A DNA stretch of 64,000 nt, from assembly GCA_030725715.1 (NCBI GenBank), contig JANRFG010000018.1:152485-216484 (forward strand). Reading direction: 5' to 3'. The stretch comes from Opitutales bacterium. GTDB taxonomy: Bacteria > Verrucomicrobiota > Verrucomicrobiia > Opitutales > UBA953. Both the position numbers and the translations under genes were made by a program. Shown piece by piece: positions 36,387 through 44,872 of this stretch. Under the pieces are notes generated by a model, which did no database searches, was not told where the DNA came from, and saw nothing but the letters and a program-made list of their open reading frames with translations. Positions within the stretch are counted from its first letter, which is position 1. Each line of letters opens with the position of its first letter.

Positions 36387-37799
36387 TCAGATGGCTTGGG
36401 CGAACTTCTTGATGATGCCGCCGAAGGCGCCGTTCGAGAAGAAGACGACGCAACGCGGCGACTTGTCCGCTTGCACGAGAGCGGTGAGTTCGGCGAGCAA
36501 GGCGTCGTTCGAAGCCGGGGCGAACCCCTTCCGTCCGGCCGCCGTGATCGCCGCGGCGACGCCGGCGCTGTCGAAGCGTTCCTCGCCAAGTTTCTCGGCG
36601 CGATGGGGCGGAGCCAGGAAGACCTCATCGGCCTTCTTGAGCGCCTCCCGGAATGCGTCCTGCATCACCTTACGGGCGGCGGTGTTGCTACGCGGCTCGA
36701 AGCAGGCGACGAGACGGTGCTGCGGATAGCGGGCGCGCAGGGATTCCAGCGTCAGGTCGAGGGCGGTCGGATGATGGCCGAAATCCTCGATCACCGTCAG
36801 GTCGGGACGGTCGACCAGCACCTGCTGGCGACGCTGCACGCCTTGGAAGGAGTCGAGCGCCTCGAGCCTCAGCTTGGTCGGATCCCGGGCGTCGAGGAGG
36901 AGGCCAGCGGAGACGGCGGCCATGGCGGCGTTACGGGCGTTGAAGAGGCCCGGCAGGGCCCACTTCACCCTGCCCCACTCCTTGCCCTTCCAGAGCAGCG
37001 TGAAGGAGGAGCCAGTGGGCGATTCCTTGAAGTCAGCGATGACGGCGTCGTTGCCGGCGCCCGTGCCCACACGGATGACCGGAGCCCAGGCGACGTTCTT
37101 CACCAGGCCGACGACGTTGGCGTCATCGCCGTTGGCGACGATCGCGCCGTCGCGCGGGACGATGCGGATCACGTGCGCGAACGTACGCAGGACGTCATCG
37201 AGGTCGCGGAAGATGTCGGCGTGATCGAACTCGCAGTTGTTGATCGCGAGGACGTGCGGCAGATACTGGATGAACTTGCTGCGCTTGTCGAAGAAGGCCG
37301 TGTCGTATTCGTCGCCTTCGATGACGAAGGGGCCGCCCTGCTGGCCGGGGTGGGAGGAGTCAGGCAGGTCGCGCGGGACGCCGCCGACGAGCCAACCCGG
37401 CTCGGTGCCGTTGGCCTTGAGCAGCACCGCGGCCATGCAGGTCGTGGTGGTCTTACCGTGGGTGCCGGCGACGACGACGTTGCGGCGTTCGTTCAGCAGA
37501 CGGGTGCGCAGAAGTTCCGGGAGCGAAACGTAGGGCTGCGTGCGGGCTTCGAGCAGCCACTCCACTTCGGGGTGTCCGCGGGAGGCGACGTTACCGACCA
37601 CGACCAGGTCGGGCTTGAGCCGGGCGAGACGTTCGGCGGACCAGCCTTCCAGGATGTCGACGCCCGCGCCGCGCAGGTGGTCGGACATCGGCGGGTAGAT
37701 GCCCGTATCGGACCCCATGACCTCGTGACCCAAGGCGCGCATCAGCAAGGCGGCATTACCCATCGCCGTACCGCAGATGCCCATGAAGTAAATGCGCAT
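36387..37799 (-). CDS. mpl: UDP-N-acetylmuramate:L-Ala-gamma-D-Glu-meso-DAP ligase Mpl
   Basis: Peptidoglycan-recycling ligase that attaches recovered tripeptide to UDP-MurNAc. The 470 residues begin MRIYFMGICGTAMGN, the Mpl variant of the Mur ligase N-domain; the ATP loop is AGTHGKTTTTCM, and the EGDEYDTAFFDKRSKF segment is characteristic of Mpl and not MurC. The C-domain has FGHHPTALDLTLESLR and CFEPRSNTAAR. Presence of Mpl implies meso-DAP peptidoglycan and turnover. An intrinsic terminator ends 7 nt before the ATG, so expression may depend on readthrough. Confidence 0.93.
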   Translation of the reverse strand: MRIYFMGICGTAMGNAALLMRALGHEVMGSDTGIYPPMSDHLRGAGVDILEGWSAERLARLKPDLVVVGNVASRGHPEVEWLLEARTQPYVSLPELLRTRLLNERRNVVVAGTHGKTTTTCMAAVLLKANGTEPGWLVGGVPRDLPDSSHPGQQGGPFVIEGDEYDTAFFDKRSKFIQYLPHVLAINNCEFDHADIFRDLDDVLRTFAHVIRIVPRDGAIVANGDDANVVGLVKNVAWAPVIRVGTGAGNDAVIADFKESPTGSSFTLLWKGKEWGRVKWALPGLFNARNAAMAAVSAGLLLDARDPTKLRLEALDSFQGVQRRQQVLVDRPDLTVIEDFGHHPTALDLTLESLRARYPQHRLVACFEPRSNTAARKVMQDAFREALKKADEVFLAPPHRAEKLGEERFDSAGVAAAITAAGRKGFAPASNDALLAELTALVQADKSPRCVVFFSNGAFGGIIKKFAQAI

Positions 37800-38077
37800 G
37801 GGGCAGATAAAAGCCCTCGGCGGCCCGAGGGCGAGAAACTTAGGCGGCCGGTCATCCGCCTAAACAGGAGGACCCCGGCTACCTTGCGGCGGCCGGGGTC
37901 CGGTACCTACTTTGACTGTGCTGGCTTGGCTGACGTTGTCTGTTGCCTGACTGATGGTCCGTTACTTTCTCGGCCTGACTGGCTTTCCATCTGTTTTCAC
38001 CGACTTCCGGCCTGACTGACTTCGACCTTAACCGACTGACCAGTACTCACCGACAACCGGCCGGCACGATACCGTCC
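37800..38077 (-). ncRNA. Candidate structured RNA or cis-regulatory leader between hpf and mpl
   Basis: A 278-nt spacer, lower in GC than its surroundings, with no open frame of note. On the minus strand, read from the hpf stop: a repeat-rich half (38060-37912) with three copies of CAGTCAGGC and two of GTCGGTGA, then three clean hairpins. Their arms are GGACCCCGGC/GCCGGGGTCC (37901-37870), TTAGGCGG/CCGCCTAA (37863-37840) and the terminator stem at 37832-37813. It could be the 3' UTR of hpf, a separate small RNA, or the leader of mpl. No known RNA family was recognised. Confidence 0.5.
37807..37832 (-). terminator. Intrinsic terminator immediately upstream of mpl
   Basis: On the minus strand GCCCTCG (37832-37826), loop GGCCGC, CGAGGGC (37819-37813) and TTTTATC form a strong terminator. 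Its T-run ends 7 nt before the mpl ATG. The only Shine-Dalgarno-like bases (GAGGG) lie in its 3' arm, 14 nt from the ATG. Confidence 0.75.
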
Positions 38078-38437
38078 TTACGCCGCGCGTCCCAGGTCGC
38101 CCAGGTCTGTCGGATGCGGATGATTCCTTTTCTCCTTATCCAGGCGATGGCGGCGGCGAAGCTGGCGATCGACCTTATCGATCAGAATATCGATGGATTT
38201 GTACAGGTCGTCCGACTCCTCCCGGACGACGATGTCCGGGCCGGGAATCTCCAGCCTGATCTGGGCCCCGAACTCGCGACTGTGGTCGCTGCAGCGGGTG
38301 TGGACGAGTTCGACGAGCACGCGGATGATCCGCGGGTTGTGGCGCAGCAGTCTTTCGACCTTGGCGCGCACCGTTTCCTTCAGGGCGTCGGTGAGGTCCA
38401 GATGGACCCCGGTCACGACGATCGGAGCACTTGTCAT
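38078..38437 (-). CDS. hpf: Ribosome hibernation promoting factor (short HPF/YfiA type)
   Basis: Binds the 30S decoding region and keeps ribosomes inactive in stationary phase. The 119 residues begin MTSAPIVVTGVHLDLTDALK, with the basic segment VRAKVERLLRHNPRI, and the ESDDLYKSIDILIDKVDRQLRRRHRLDKEK helix typical of the family. The dimerising C-terminal domain of long HPF is missing. An ATG at 38533 in frame would overlap the divergent SDR gene, so the ATG at 38437 is preferred. Confidence 0.9.
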   Translation of the reverse strand: MTSAPIVVTGVHLDLTDALKETVRAKVERLLRHNPRIIRVLVELVHTRCSDHSREFGAQIRLEIPGPDIVVREESDDLYKSIDILIDKVDRQLRRRHRLDKEKRNHPHPTDLGDLGRAA

Positions 38438-38477
38438 GTGTGTTGTGTTTTGGGGGGTGACGTGAGACTCTGCGCCC

Positions 38478-39296
38478 ATGTCAAAGAACAAGACCGTCGA
38501 TGATTTCTTCAGGAGTTTTTCCGTGGTCATCATATCAGGGGCTTCTTCCGGGATCGGACGCGCGATACTCTCGCGTATCAGTCATTCTGAGACCAAGGCG
38601 GCGGTGTTCAACCTTTCCCGCACCGCGCCGGAGGGCGTCCCGAATTCCCTGAACTTCACTCATCTTACCTGCGACCTCTCGCAAGCCGCTGACATCGCGG
38701 CGGTTGTCTCCGAATTACGGAAACTAATGCCCAGCGAAGGCAGGATGCTACTGGTTAATAATAGCGGCTTCGGCGCCTACGGGGAGTTTCCGGCGCCCGG
38801 CGTCGACCACACCTTACGGATGCTCGACGTCAATGTGCGTGCGCCGGTCGAACTCACGGGACGCCTCTGGGAAGAACTCAAAGCCCGCGGCGGCCAGGTC
38901 GCCAACGTCGCTTCGCTCGCCGGTTTCCAGCCCACGCCGTTGATGACGACGTATGCGGCGACGAAGTCCTTCCTGCTGGACTGGAGCGTCGCGCTCGACG
39001 CCGAAGCCAGGCGTCACGGCATCCGTTGCGTGGCGATCTGCCCCGGACCGGTCTCGACGAATTTCTCCAAGGCCGCGGGCTTCGCGAGCTCGACCGGACT
39101 CGGCGGCCAGACCGCCGACGAGTGCGCCGATGAGGCCGTGCGCGGCATGGCGGCCGCCCGCCCGGTGGTCGTCACCGGCTGGAAGCACAAGCTCCTCGCC
39201 GTCTTCTCGGCGCGCCTGCCCAAGCCTTGGGCGGCCGCGATCGGCCTACGCATGATCCGGCGGCTGAGGCTGGACCGCTTCGTCAAGCAGGCCTGA
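38478..39296 (+). CDS. Short-chain dehydrogenase/reductase
   Basis: NAD(P)-dependent oxidoreductase with a Rossmann fold, 272 residues. Classical motifs are present: GASSGIG cofactor loop, NNSG, catalytic Ser in VASLAGFQ, the YAATK motif with Tyr and Lys, and CPGPVSTNF. The C-terminal 40 residues are basic and hydrophobic (WKHKLLAVFSARLPKPWAAAIGLRMIRRLRL), suggesting membrane association. The closest-looking relatives are DltE-like SDRs, but the substrate is unknown. It is divergent from hpf. Confidence 0.88.
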   Translation: MSKNKTVDDFFRSFSVVIISGASSGIGRAILSRISHSETKAAVFNLSRTAPEGVPNSLNFTHLTCDLSQAADIAAVVSELRKLMPSEGRMLLVNNSGFGAYGEFPAPGVDHTLRMLDVNVRAPVELTGRLWEELKARGGQVANVASLAGFQPTPLMTTYAATKSFLLDWSVALDAEARRHGIRCVAICPGPVSTNFSKAAGFASSTGLGGQTADECADEAVRGMAAARPVVVTGWKHKLLAVFSARLPKPWAAAIGLRMIRRLRLDRFVKQA

Positions 39297-39298
39297 GC

Positions 39299-40960
39299 CT
39301 ACTTCGCGCCGTCGAGCAGTTCGCGGGCGTGCGAGAGCGCGACCTTGCTGGCGCGGTCGCCGAGCATGCGGGCGAGTTCGGATTCGCGGTCCTTGCGCTT
39401 GCCGTGGACCGGGGCGATCTCGACCGTCGTCGACTTGTCGTCCTGGGTCTTGGTCACGACGAGGTGGGCATGACCGAGGGCGGCGACCTGCGGGAGGTGC
39501 GTCACGCAGAAGACCTGGTGCCCCTTGCCGAGCGCGGCGAGTTCGCGGCCGACCTGCGCGCCGATCTCACCGCCGACATTGGCGTCGACCTCGTCGAACA
39601 CCAGCACCGGGGTGCGGTCGACGGCGGCGAGCACGGTCTTCAGGGCCAGCATCACGCGGGCGGCTTCACCGCTGGAGGCGATCTGGTCGAGCGGCAGGAG
39701 ATCCTGGCCGGCGTTGGGGCAGAAAAGGAAGCGGACCGCGTCGGCGCCGTGCGGGCCGAGCTCGGCGACCGCGACTTCGATGCGGAGGTCGGCCTTCTTG
39801 AAGCCGAGCGAACCGAGCATCTTGCGGGCGGCGGCGGCGAGCTTGTCGGCGGCCTTGGTACGGGCGATGCGGACGGCTTCGGCCTGCTTACGCAGGTCTT
39901 TCTCCACCTTGGCGGCGTCCGCCTTGAGTTTCGCCACGCGGGCTTCGACGTCGCCTTGCGAGGCGAGGCGACGGCGGAGAGCCTCGCGCTTCTCGCGGAC
40001 GGAATCGGCGCCGGGTCCGTATTTGCGACGGAACTCCAGCCAGAGGTTCATCTTCCCGTCGAGCTCGGCGGCGGACTCGTCGTCGGCGGAAAGTCCGCGG
40101 CCCAGACGCGCGAAGTCGGCGCGGATATCCTCCGCCTCCGCGGCGAGCGAGTTCAGGCGATCGCGGAGGGCGGACGCCTCTTCGTCGATGCGGGCGACGT
40201 CATCGCCGGCCTTGAGGAGCTTCGGCAGGACCTCGCCCAGCCCGTCGGAGCCGAGGCCGGCGTCGAGTTGGCCAAGCAAGGCCGCGAGTTCCTGGGCGCG
40301 GGAGGAACGGGCGTGGTCCCGTTCGAGCTTGGCGACGGCCTCTTCGGAGAGGTCGAGCGAATCGAGTTTCTCCAGCTGGGAGCGAAGGAAAGCCTCTTCG
40401 TCCTCGGAGAGGCGTTCGGCCGTGGCGGCTTCGGCGGCCTCGCGGAGCAGCTCGTTGCGCTGACGCCAGCCGGCACGGTAGGTCGCGAGCGGGGCGGCCA
40501 GGCCGGCGTGCAGGTCGAGCATCTCCAACTGCGTCTCGGCGCGCATCAGCTTCTGCGGTTCGCCCGGGCCGTGGAAATCGATCCACAGCTCGCCGAGCTG
40601 CTGGAGCTGCGTGAGGGTCGCCGAACCGCCGTTGATCGAGATGCGGCCCGCCTTGGTGGCGTGGACGGAACGCTTGAGGATGAGCAGGCCCTCATCGCAG
40701 GCCGGCAGGTCGAGGGCCTTCAGCGCCTCGTCGAAACGCTTGTCGCCGTCGGTCTCGAGTTCGGCTTCGACCGCGCACTCTTCGGCGCCCTTGCGGACGA
40801 TCGTCTTCGCCGCGCGATTACCGGCGAGGAGCGAGAGCGCGCCGAGCAGCACCGATTTGCCGGCGCCGGTCTCACCTGTGACCACCGTGAAGCCCGCGCC
40901 CAGTTCGAGCGAGGTGCGGTCCATCAGGGCGAGGTCGCGGATTTGGAGGCGGCGGATCAT
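39299..40960 (-). CDS. recN: DNA repair protein RecN
   Basis: SMC-like ATPase acting in double-strand-break repair. The 553 residues begin MIRRLQIRDLALMD, then the Walker A loop VTGETGAGKSVLLGAL, a DFHGPGEPQKLM segment (the QH-type region), a long central coiled coil (about residues 150-370), and the C-terminal ASSGEAARVMLALK signature and VLVFDEVDANVGG Walker B. The start ATG at 40960 overlaps the upstream PLP gene stop (ATGA). Confidence 0.94.
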   Translation of the reverse strand: MIRRLQIRDLALMDRTSLELGAGFTVVTGETGAGKSVLLGALSLLAGNRAAKTIVRKGAEECAVEAELETDGDKRFDEALKALDLPACDEGLLILKRSVHATKAGRISINGGSATLTQLQQLGELWIDFHGPGEPQKLMRAETQLEMLDLHAGLAAPLATYRAGWRQRNELLREAAEAATAERLSEDEEAFLRSQLEKLDSLDLSEEAVAKLERDHARSSRAQELAALLGQLDAGLGSDGLGEVLPKLLKAGDDVARIDEEASALRDRLNSLAAEAEDIRADFARLGRGLSADDESAAELDGKMNLWLEFRRKYGPGADSVREKREALRRRLASQGDVEARVAKLKADAAKVEKDLRKQAEAVRIARTKAADKLAAAARKMLGSLGFKKADLRIEVAVAELGPHGADAVRFLFCPNAGQDLLPLDQIASSGEAARVMLALKTVLAAVDRTPVLVFDEVDANVGGEIGAQVGRELAALGKGHQVFCVTHLPQVAALGHAHLVVTKTQDDKSTTVEIAPVHGKRKDRESELARMLGDRASKVALSHARELLDGAK

Positions 40961-41655
40961 GCGGAAGGCCGGCTGCCGAACAAGGCGGAGCCGACGCGGA
41001 CACAAGTAGAACCTGCGGCGACCGCGGATTCAAGGTCTCCGCTCATCCCCATCGATAATTCCGGGAGCGCCACGCCGAAGCGGGCGGCGAGGGCGTCGCG
41101 GCAGAGGCGGAGCTCGGCGAAGGTGCGGTCGGCGACCGCGGGATCGTCCGACAGCGGCGCGATGGCCATCAGGCCCTTCACGACGAGAGCGGGCTGGGCC
41201 AAGGCCGCCTCGAGAAGCCGGGGGGCGTCCGCCAGGTCGCAGCCGAACTTCGCCGGATCGTCGCCGGAGTTGACCTGGATGAGCACCTCACGGCGCAGGC
41301 CCATCTCGCCGGCCAGGCGACCGAGCCGGGTGGCGAGTTCAGGCGAGTCGACGCTCTGGATGACGTCGAAAGCCTGCAGGGCGTGCTTGGCCTTATTGGA
41401 CTGCAGGTGGCCGATCAGCTCCCAGCGGAGGTCGGCCGGGGCCAGGGGGCGCTTCTGGGCGGCTTCCTGGACCCGATTCTCGCCGACGGCCCGGAGACCG
41501 AAGCCATAGGCCAGCAAAGCGGCCTCGACCGGGTGGGTCTTGGTCACCGGCAGCAGGCGGACGGAGGCCGGGTCACGGCCGGAAAGGACGCAAGCAGTCT
41601 GGATGCGGGCCAGCACCCCCTCGCAATGGGCCTTGAATTGGTCGGAGGTGACCAT
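40957..41655 (-). CDS. Pyridoxal-phosphate homeostasis protein (YggS/PLPBP)
   Basis: PLP-binding protein of the alanine-racemase N-domain fold, controlling free PLP and amino-acid balance. The 232 residues include RLLPVTKTHPVEA with the PLP lysine, GENRVQEAAQK, WELIGHLQSNKAK and a C-terminal LSMGMSGDLESAVAAGSTCVRVG that binds phosphate. It has no oligomerisation or racemase C-domain. The ATG at 41655 is the family start. It is co-translated with recN. Confidence 0.93.
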   Translation of the reverse strand: MVTSDQFKAHCEGVLARIQTACVLSGRDPASVRLLPVTKTHPVEAALLAYGFGLRAVGENRVQEAAQKRPLAPADLRWELIGHLQSNKAKHALQAFDVIQSVDSPELATRLGRLAGEMGLRREVLIQVNSGDDPAKFGCDLADAPRLLEAALAQPALVVKGLMAIAPLSDDPAVADRTFAELRLCRDALAARFGVALPELSMGMSGDLESAVAAGSTCVRVGSALFGSRPSA

Positions 41656-41749
41656 TTCCACCAGAGGGAGGGAGAACGGGCGGGGAGTCAACCAACGGGC
41701 TTCCCGGGCCCGCCTGAGCACGGCCCTCTCATGATTAGCATATCTACAC

Positions 41750-41778
41750 TTGAAGGCCTTCGCCATTAGTTTTATTAA
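41750..41778 (+). promoter_or_regulatory. Predicted promoter of the LysR-family gene
   Basis: TTGAAG (41750-41755), 17 nt, TATTAA (41773-41778) in an AT-rich island, 19 nt before the ATG at 41798. The AT-rich stretch is also where an autoregulatory LysR site would be expected, but no clear T-N11-A palindrome was settled on. Confidence 0.4.
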
Positions 41779-41797
41779 TCATCCTGACCATCCTTCC

Positions 41798-42697
41798 ATG
41801 CACATCGAGAACCTGAAGATCTTCCGCGACCTGGTGGACAACGAAAGCTTCTCCAAGGCCGCCAAGCTCAACGCCATCACCCAGTCGGCCGTCAGCCAGC
41901 AGCTACGCTCGATGGAGAAACACTTCAACGTCCTGATCGTCGACCGCAGCCAGAAGCAGTTCCGGCTGACGCGCGAAGGCCGGAGCCTCTACGAGGCCGC
42001 CAAGGACATCCTCAACCGCTACGAACAGGTCGGCAGCGAGATGCAGGAGATGCGCAAGGTCGTCAGCGGCACCGTCCACATCTCGACCATCGTCTCCATC
42101 GGCCTGCACGAACTCCCTCCGCACGTGAAATCGTTCATGCAGGAGTTCCCGCACGTCAACGTGCGCGTCGAATACCGCCGCTCGAACCTCGTCTATGAGG
42201 ACGTGGTCTCCAACGCCGTGGACTTCGGCCTCGTCGCCTTCCCGCAGAAGACCCGCCAGGTCGAGATCATCCCGCTCATGGAGGACCAGCTGGTCGCCAT
42301 CTGCTCGCCCAAGCACAAGCTCGCGGCGAAGAAGGAGATCGACCTCGCCGACCTCCAGGGCGGCAAGTTCATCGGCTTCGACCAGGACATCCCGACGCGC
42401 AAGGCGCTGGACCAGTTCTTCCGCGAGCAGCGCATCGAGCTCGAGCCCTCGATGGAGTTCGACAACATCGAGACGCTCAAGCGCGCGGTGGAAGTCGACG
42501 CCGGCGTGGCGCTCGTGCCCGAAGGCACCATCCGTCAGGAGGTCGAGCAGGGCACGCTCGTCATGCTCCGCCTGCGCGACCGCCGCGTGGCGCGTCCGCT
42601 GGCCATCCTGCACCGCAAGGGCCGCGTGCTGACGCCGGCCATGAGGCGTTTCATGACGCACCTCATGAACTGCGCCGGCGGCAAGCCCGCGGCCTGA
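41798..42697 (+). CDS. LysR-family transcriptional regulator
   Basis: The 299-residue protein has a winged helix at residues about 1-65 (HIENLKIFRDLVDNESFSKAAKL, then ITQSAVSQQLRSMEKHF), a linker helix and a periplasmic-binding-like effector domain (GTVHISTIVSIGLHELPPHVKSF; VAICSPKHKLAAKKEIDLADL). It resembles the CysB/CbbR-like branch, but the inducer and targets are unknown. The neighbouring genes are on the opposite strand, and no obvious divergently controlled enzyme gene lies beside it. Confidence 0.9.
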   Translation: MHIENLKIFRDLVDNESFSKAAKLNAITQSAVSQQLRSMEKHFNVLIVDRSQKQFRLTREGRSLYEAAKDILNRYEQVGSEMQEMRKVVSGTVHISTIVSIGLHELPPHVKSFMQEFPHVNVRVEYRRSNLVYEDVVSNAVDFGLVAFPQKTRQVEIIPLMEDQLVAICSPKHKLAAKKEIDLADLQGGKFIGFDQDIPTRKALDQFFREQRIELEPSMEFDNIETLKRAVEVDAGVALVPEGTIRQEVEQGTLVMLRLRDRRVARPLAILHRKGRVLTPAMRRFMTHLMNCAGGKPAA

Positions 42698-43294
42698 TCA
42701 GACCCGCTGACGCGCTTCCCGGGCCGCCACGGCGAAACCGGGCAGGGCCTGCGCGCCCAGCAGGCCCAGGCCCAGCCAGAGCATCGCTTCGCTCGCCGGC
42801 GCCCGCAGGGCGGTCGCGGCGAGGCCCCACCAGAGGAGAGACCCGACGAGGGGCGGCCAGGCGCGGCGCAGGGCGGCCCGCGCGAGGGACCACGAGCCGA
42901 GCAGCGCGGCGCCGAGGGCGGCGGCGGCCGGTGCTTCGATCGCGCCGAGCGCGAAGCGCGCGTAGGCGACGAAACCGAGCGAGACCAGCAGCCCGGCGAG
43001 CACGGCCGCGTTGACGCGGAAGTGCGTGGGGAGCAGGTAAAGTTTCACGCGGTGCGCGTGCAGGTAATAAAGCGAGGCCACCGTGCCCATCACGAGGGTG
43101 AGGGTCCAGACGTAGAAGGCCCCGCTGACCGGGATCGAGTACTGCGTGATCGCCCACTGCGCGAGGAAGCACTTGGCCAGGATGAGCGACCAGATCGCGC
43201 CGAGCCGGTCCGTGACCAAGGCCTCGCGGTAGGCCCGCTCGACGGAGAGGGCGAGTTCGGTTTCTTGGACGGGCGGAAGGGACGTGGCGGCCAT
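42698..43294 (-). CDS. Multi-pass membrane protein of unknown function
   Basis: A 198-residue protein with about six hydrophobic segments (IWSLILAKCFLAQWAITQY, GAFYVWTLTLVMGTVASLYYL, AAVLAGLLVSLGFVAYARFAL and three more). It has a short N-terminal cytoplasmic region. No family was recognised. It starts 6 nt after the 43301-44749 gene ends and is therefore probably in an operon with it. Confidence 0.7.
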   Translation of the reverse strand: MAATSLPPVQETELALSVERAYREALVTDRLGAIWSLILAKCFLAQWAITQYSIPVSGAFYVWTLTLVMGTVASLYYLHAHRVKLYLLPTHFRVNAAVLAGLLVSLGFVAYARFALGAIEAPAAAALGAALLGSWSLARAALRRAWPPLVGSLLWWGLAATALRAPASEAMLWLGLGLLGAQALPGFAVAAREARQRV

Positions 43295-43300
43295 GGCGGG

Positions 43301-44749
43301 CTATCTAGCCCACAATTTGAGGCTTCGGATCGCGACCGCAACCGACGGAGGCACTTCCTGATCCCACCCCGGCTCGCCCTTGCGGATGCGCTCGGCCAAG
43401 GTGCGCGGCTGGCAGGCCATCGCGACGGGGTCCGCCCCGGTGATCGGCACGAGGAACCCGTTGTTGAGCAGGTGCTGGAAGAGGCCCGCGACCGAGGGCC
43501 GCATCTGGATATCCGAGGCCGTGACCACGGAATCCTCGGCGATGCGGTAGCTCTCCGGGAAGCAGACCTTGCAGGCCACGGGGTCGAGGATGAGGCGACG
43601 CAGCTGGTCGCCGAGCATCGGATAGACCATGACCCGGACGCCGTCCTTGAAGAGGCGGCCGCAGGATTCCAGGACGCCGCCTTCGAGGTGCGTGTAGTGC
43701 TCCGGGTTGAACAGGTCGACGAGGTTGTTCATGCCCGCGACGAGCGTGATGCTGCCCGTGGTATGCAGGCGGAAGTAAGCGGGCAGGCGGTACCAGCCGC
43801 GGTGGCGGGTGACCAGCAAGGGGTGCTGCATCGCGCCGACGAGGCGGATGCGGTCGATGAGTTCGGCCTCCGGGTGAGGGTCGGAGCCGATGCACATCTC
43901 GAAGAGCGCGAGCACGTCCTTGCCGCCGTCGGGCAAGGCGCGGAGGCCGCAGGCGAGCATGTCCTCGTTCACGAGGGAGACCGGCCGGAAAGTGCCGCGC
44001 GCGACGAGCACCGAACGCTTGTAGAAATATTCGCTGGGCACCTGCGGGTCGCCTTCGGGACCGAAGAGCACCGCATCCGTCAGGCCGAGACGCACGAGCC
44101 GCAGGGCCGCGGCGCGGTTGTCGAAGGCGCCGAAAGCCGGGCCGCTGAAGTGGGCGAACTCGATCTCGACGCGGCCGGCGCCGACCTCGTCCACGAGCGC
44201 AGTGAGGAAGCTGTCGACGCTGTCGCGGGTGTTGAGGGCGGCGTGGACCAGATTGACCCCGACCGCGCCGAGCGCGTCCTGCTGGCGGCCCGCGTCCTTG
44301 TCCCAGAGGCGGAGATGGAGGATGACCTCGCTCGGCTCGGAGCCCGGCTGGTCCTGGAAGCGGATCCCGATCCAGGAATGCCCCTGCCCCTTGCCGTCAT
44401 GCGGCGTCGTCGCGACCGTGTCGGCGAAGGCGAAGAAACGGGTGGTCGCGCCGCGCTCGGCCTTCAGCCGGTCGACCAGCAGGCCGTACTCGTGGTCAAG
44501 CATCTGCTCGAGGCGCTGCCTTGACACGTAACGCTGCGGGTGACCGTAGATGGCGTCGCTGATCCGCATGTCGTAGGCGGACATGCTCTTCGCGACGGTA
44601 CCGGAGGCTCCGCCCGCCTTGAAGAAGTGGCGGACGACCTCCTGGCCGGCCCCGATCTCGGCGAAGGCGCCGTAGGCGGAACGATCCAAGTTGATGGCCA
44701 GGGCCTTGCGGGAGGTGCCGGCACCGGCCGATGACGTAGGCTCAGACAT
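43301..44749 (-). CDS. Conserved protein of unknown function (482 residues)
   Basis: A soluble protein with the segments AFAEIGAGQEVVRHFFKAGG, TVAKSMSAYDMRISDAIYG, RYVSRQRLEQMLDHEYGLL and FFAFADTVATT near the N-terminus. I recall similar proteins in many Gram-negative and cyanobacterial genomes, variously and probably wrongly named in databases. No catalytic motif could be defined, though conserved Asp, His and Arg residues are spread along the N-terminal half. Its C-terminal half (SYRIAEDSVVTASDIQMRPS) is also well structured. It shares an operon with a membrane protein. Confidence 0.7.
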   Translation of the reverse strand: MSEPTSSAGAGTSRKALAINLDRSAYGAFAEIGAGQEVVRHFFKAGGASGTVAKSMSAYDMRISDAIYGHPQRYVSRQRLEQMLDHEYGLLVDRLKAERGATTRFFAFADTVATTPHDGKGQGHSWIGIRFQDQPGSEPSEVILHLRLWDKDAGRQQDALGAVGVNLVHAALNTRDSVDSFLTALVDEVGAGRVEIEFAHFSGPAFGAFDNRAAALRLVRLGLTDAVLFGPEGDPQVPSEYFYKRSVLVARGTFRPVSLVNEDMLACGLRALPDGGKDVLALFEMCIGSDPHPEAELIDRIRLVGAMQHPLLVTRHRGWYRLPAYFRLHTTGSITLVAGMNNLVDLFNPEHYTHLEGGVLESCGRLFKDGVRVMVYPMLGDQLRRLILDPVACKVCFPESYRIAEDSVVTASDIQMRPSVAGLFQHLLNNGFLVPITGADPVAMACQPRTLAERIRKGEPGWDQEVPPSVAVAIRSLKLWAR

Positions 44750-44872
44750 GGGACCAGATTAAGTCCGGCGGCCGAGGGGCATCGAGAGGAAACCGCTGGC
44801 TAAAAAAATCCGCTTTGGATTGGCGAAAACAAGACAGGGAAGCATCATTTCGGCAACACCCCGCCCGTCTCC

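Noticed and set aside
36384-36453. A longer form of the small membrane protein starting at 36453
   Set aside because: The extra 23 residues are Arg/His-rich and lie inside mpl in another frame; the ATG at 36384 next to the mpl stop is more credible.
37912-38060. Regularly recurring GACTG/CCGACT motifs read as a CRISPR-like array
   Set aside because: The unit is only 6-10 nt and spacing varies from about 5 to 28 nt. There are no cas genes. It is better described as a repeat-rich RNA or leader.
39227-41509. 760-codon plus-strand frame over recN and the PLP gene
   Set aside because: It overlaps recognised minus-strand genes throughout and has no domain.
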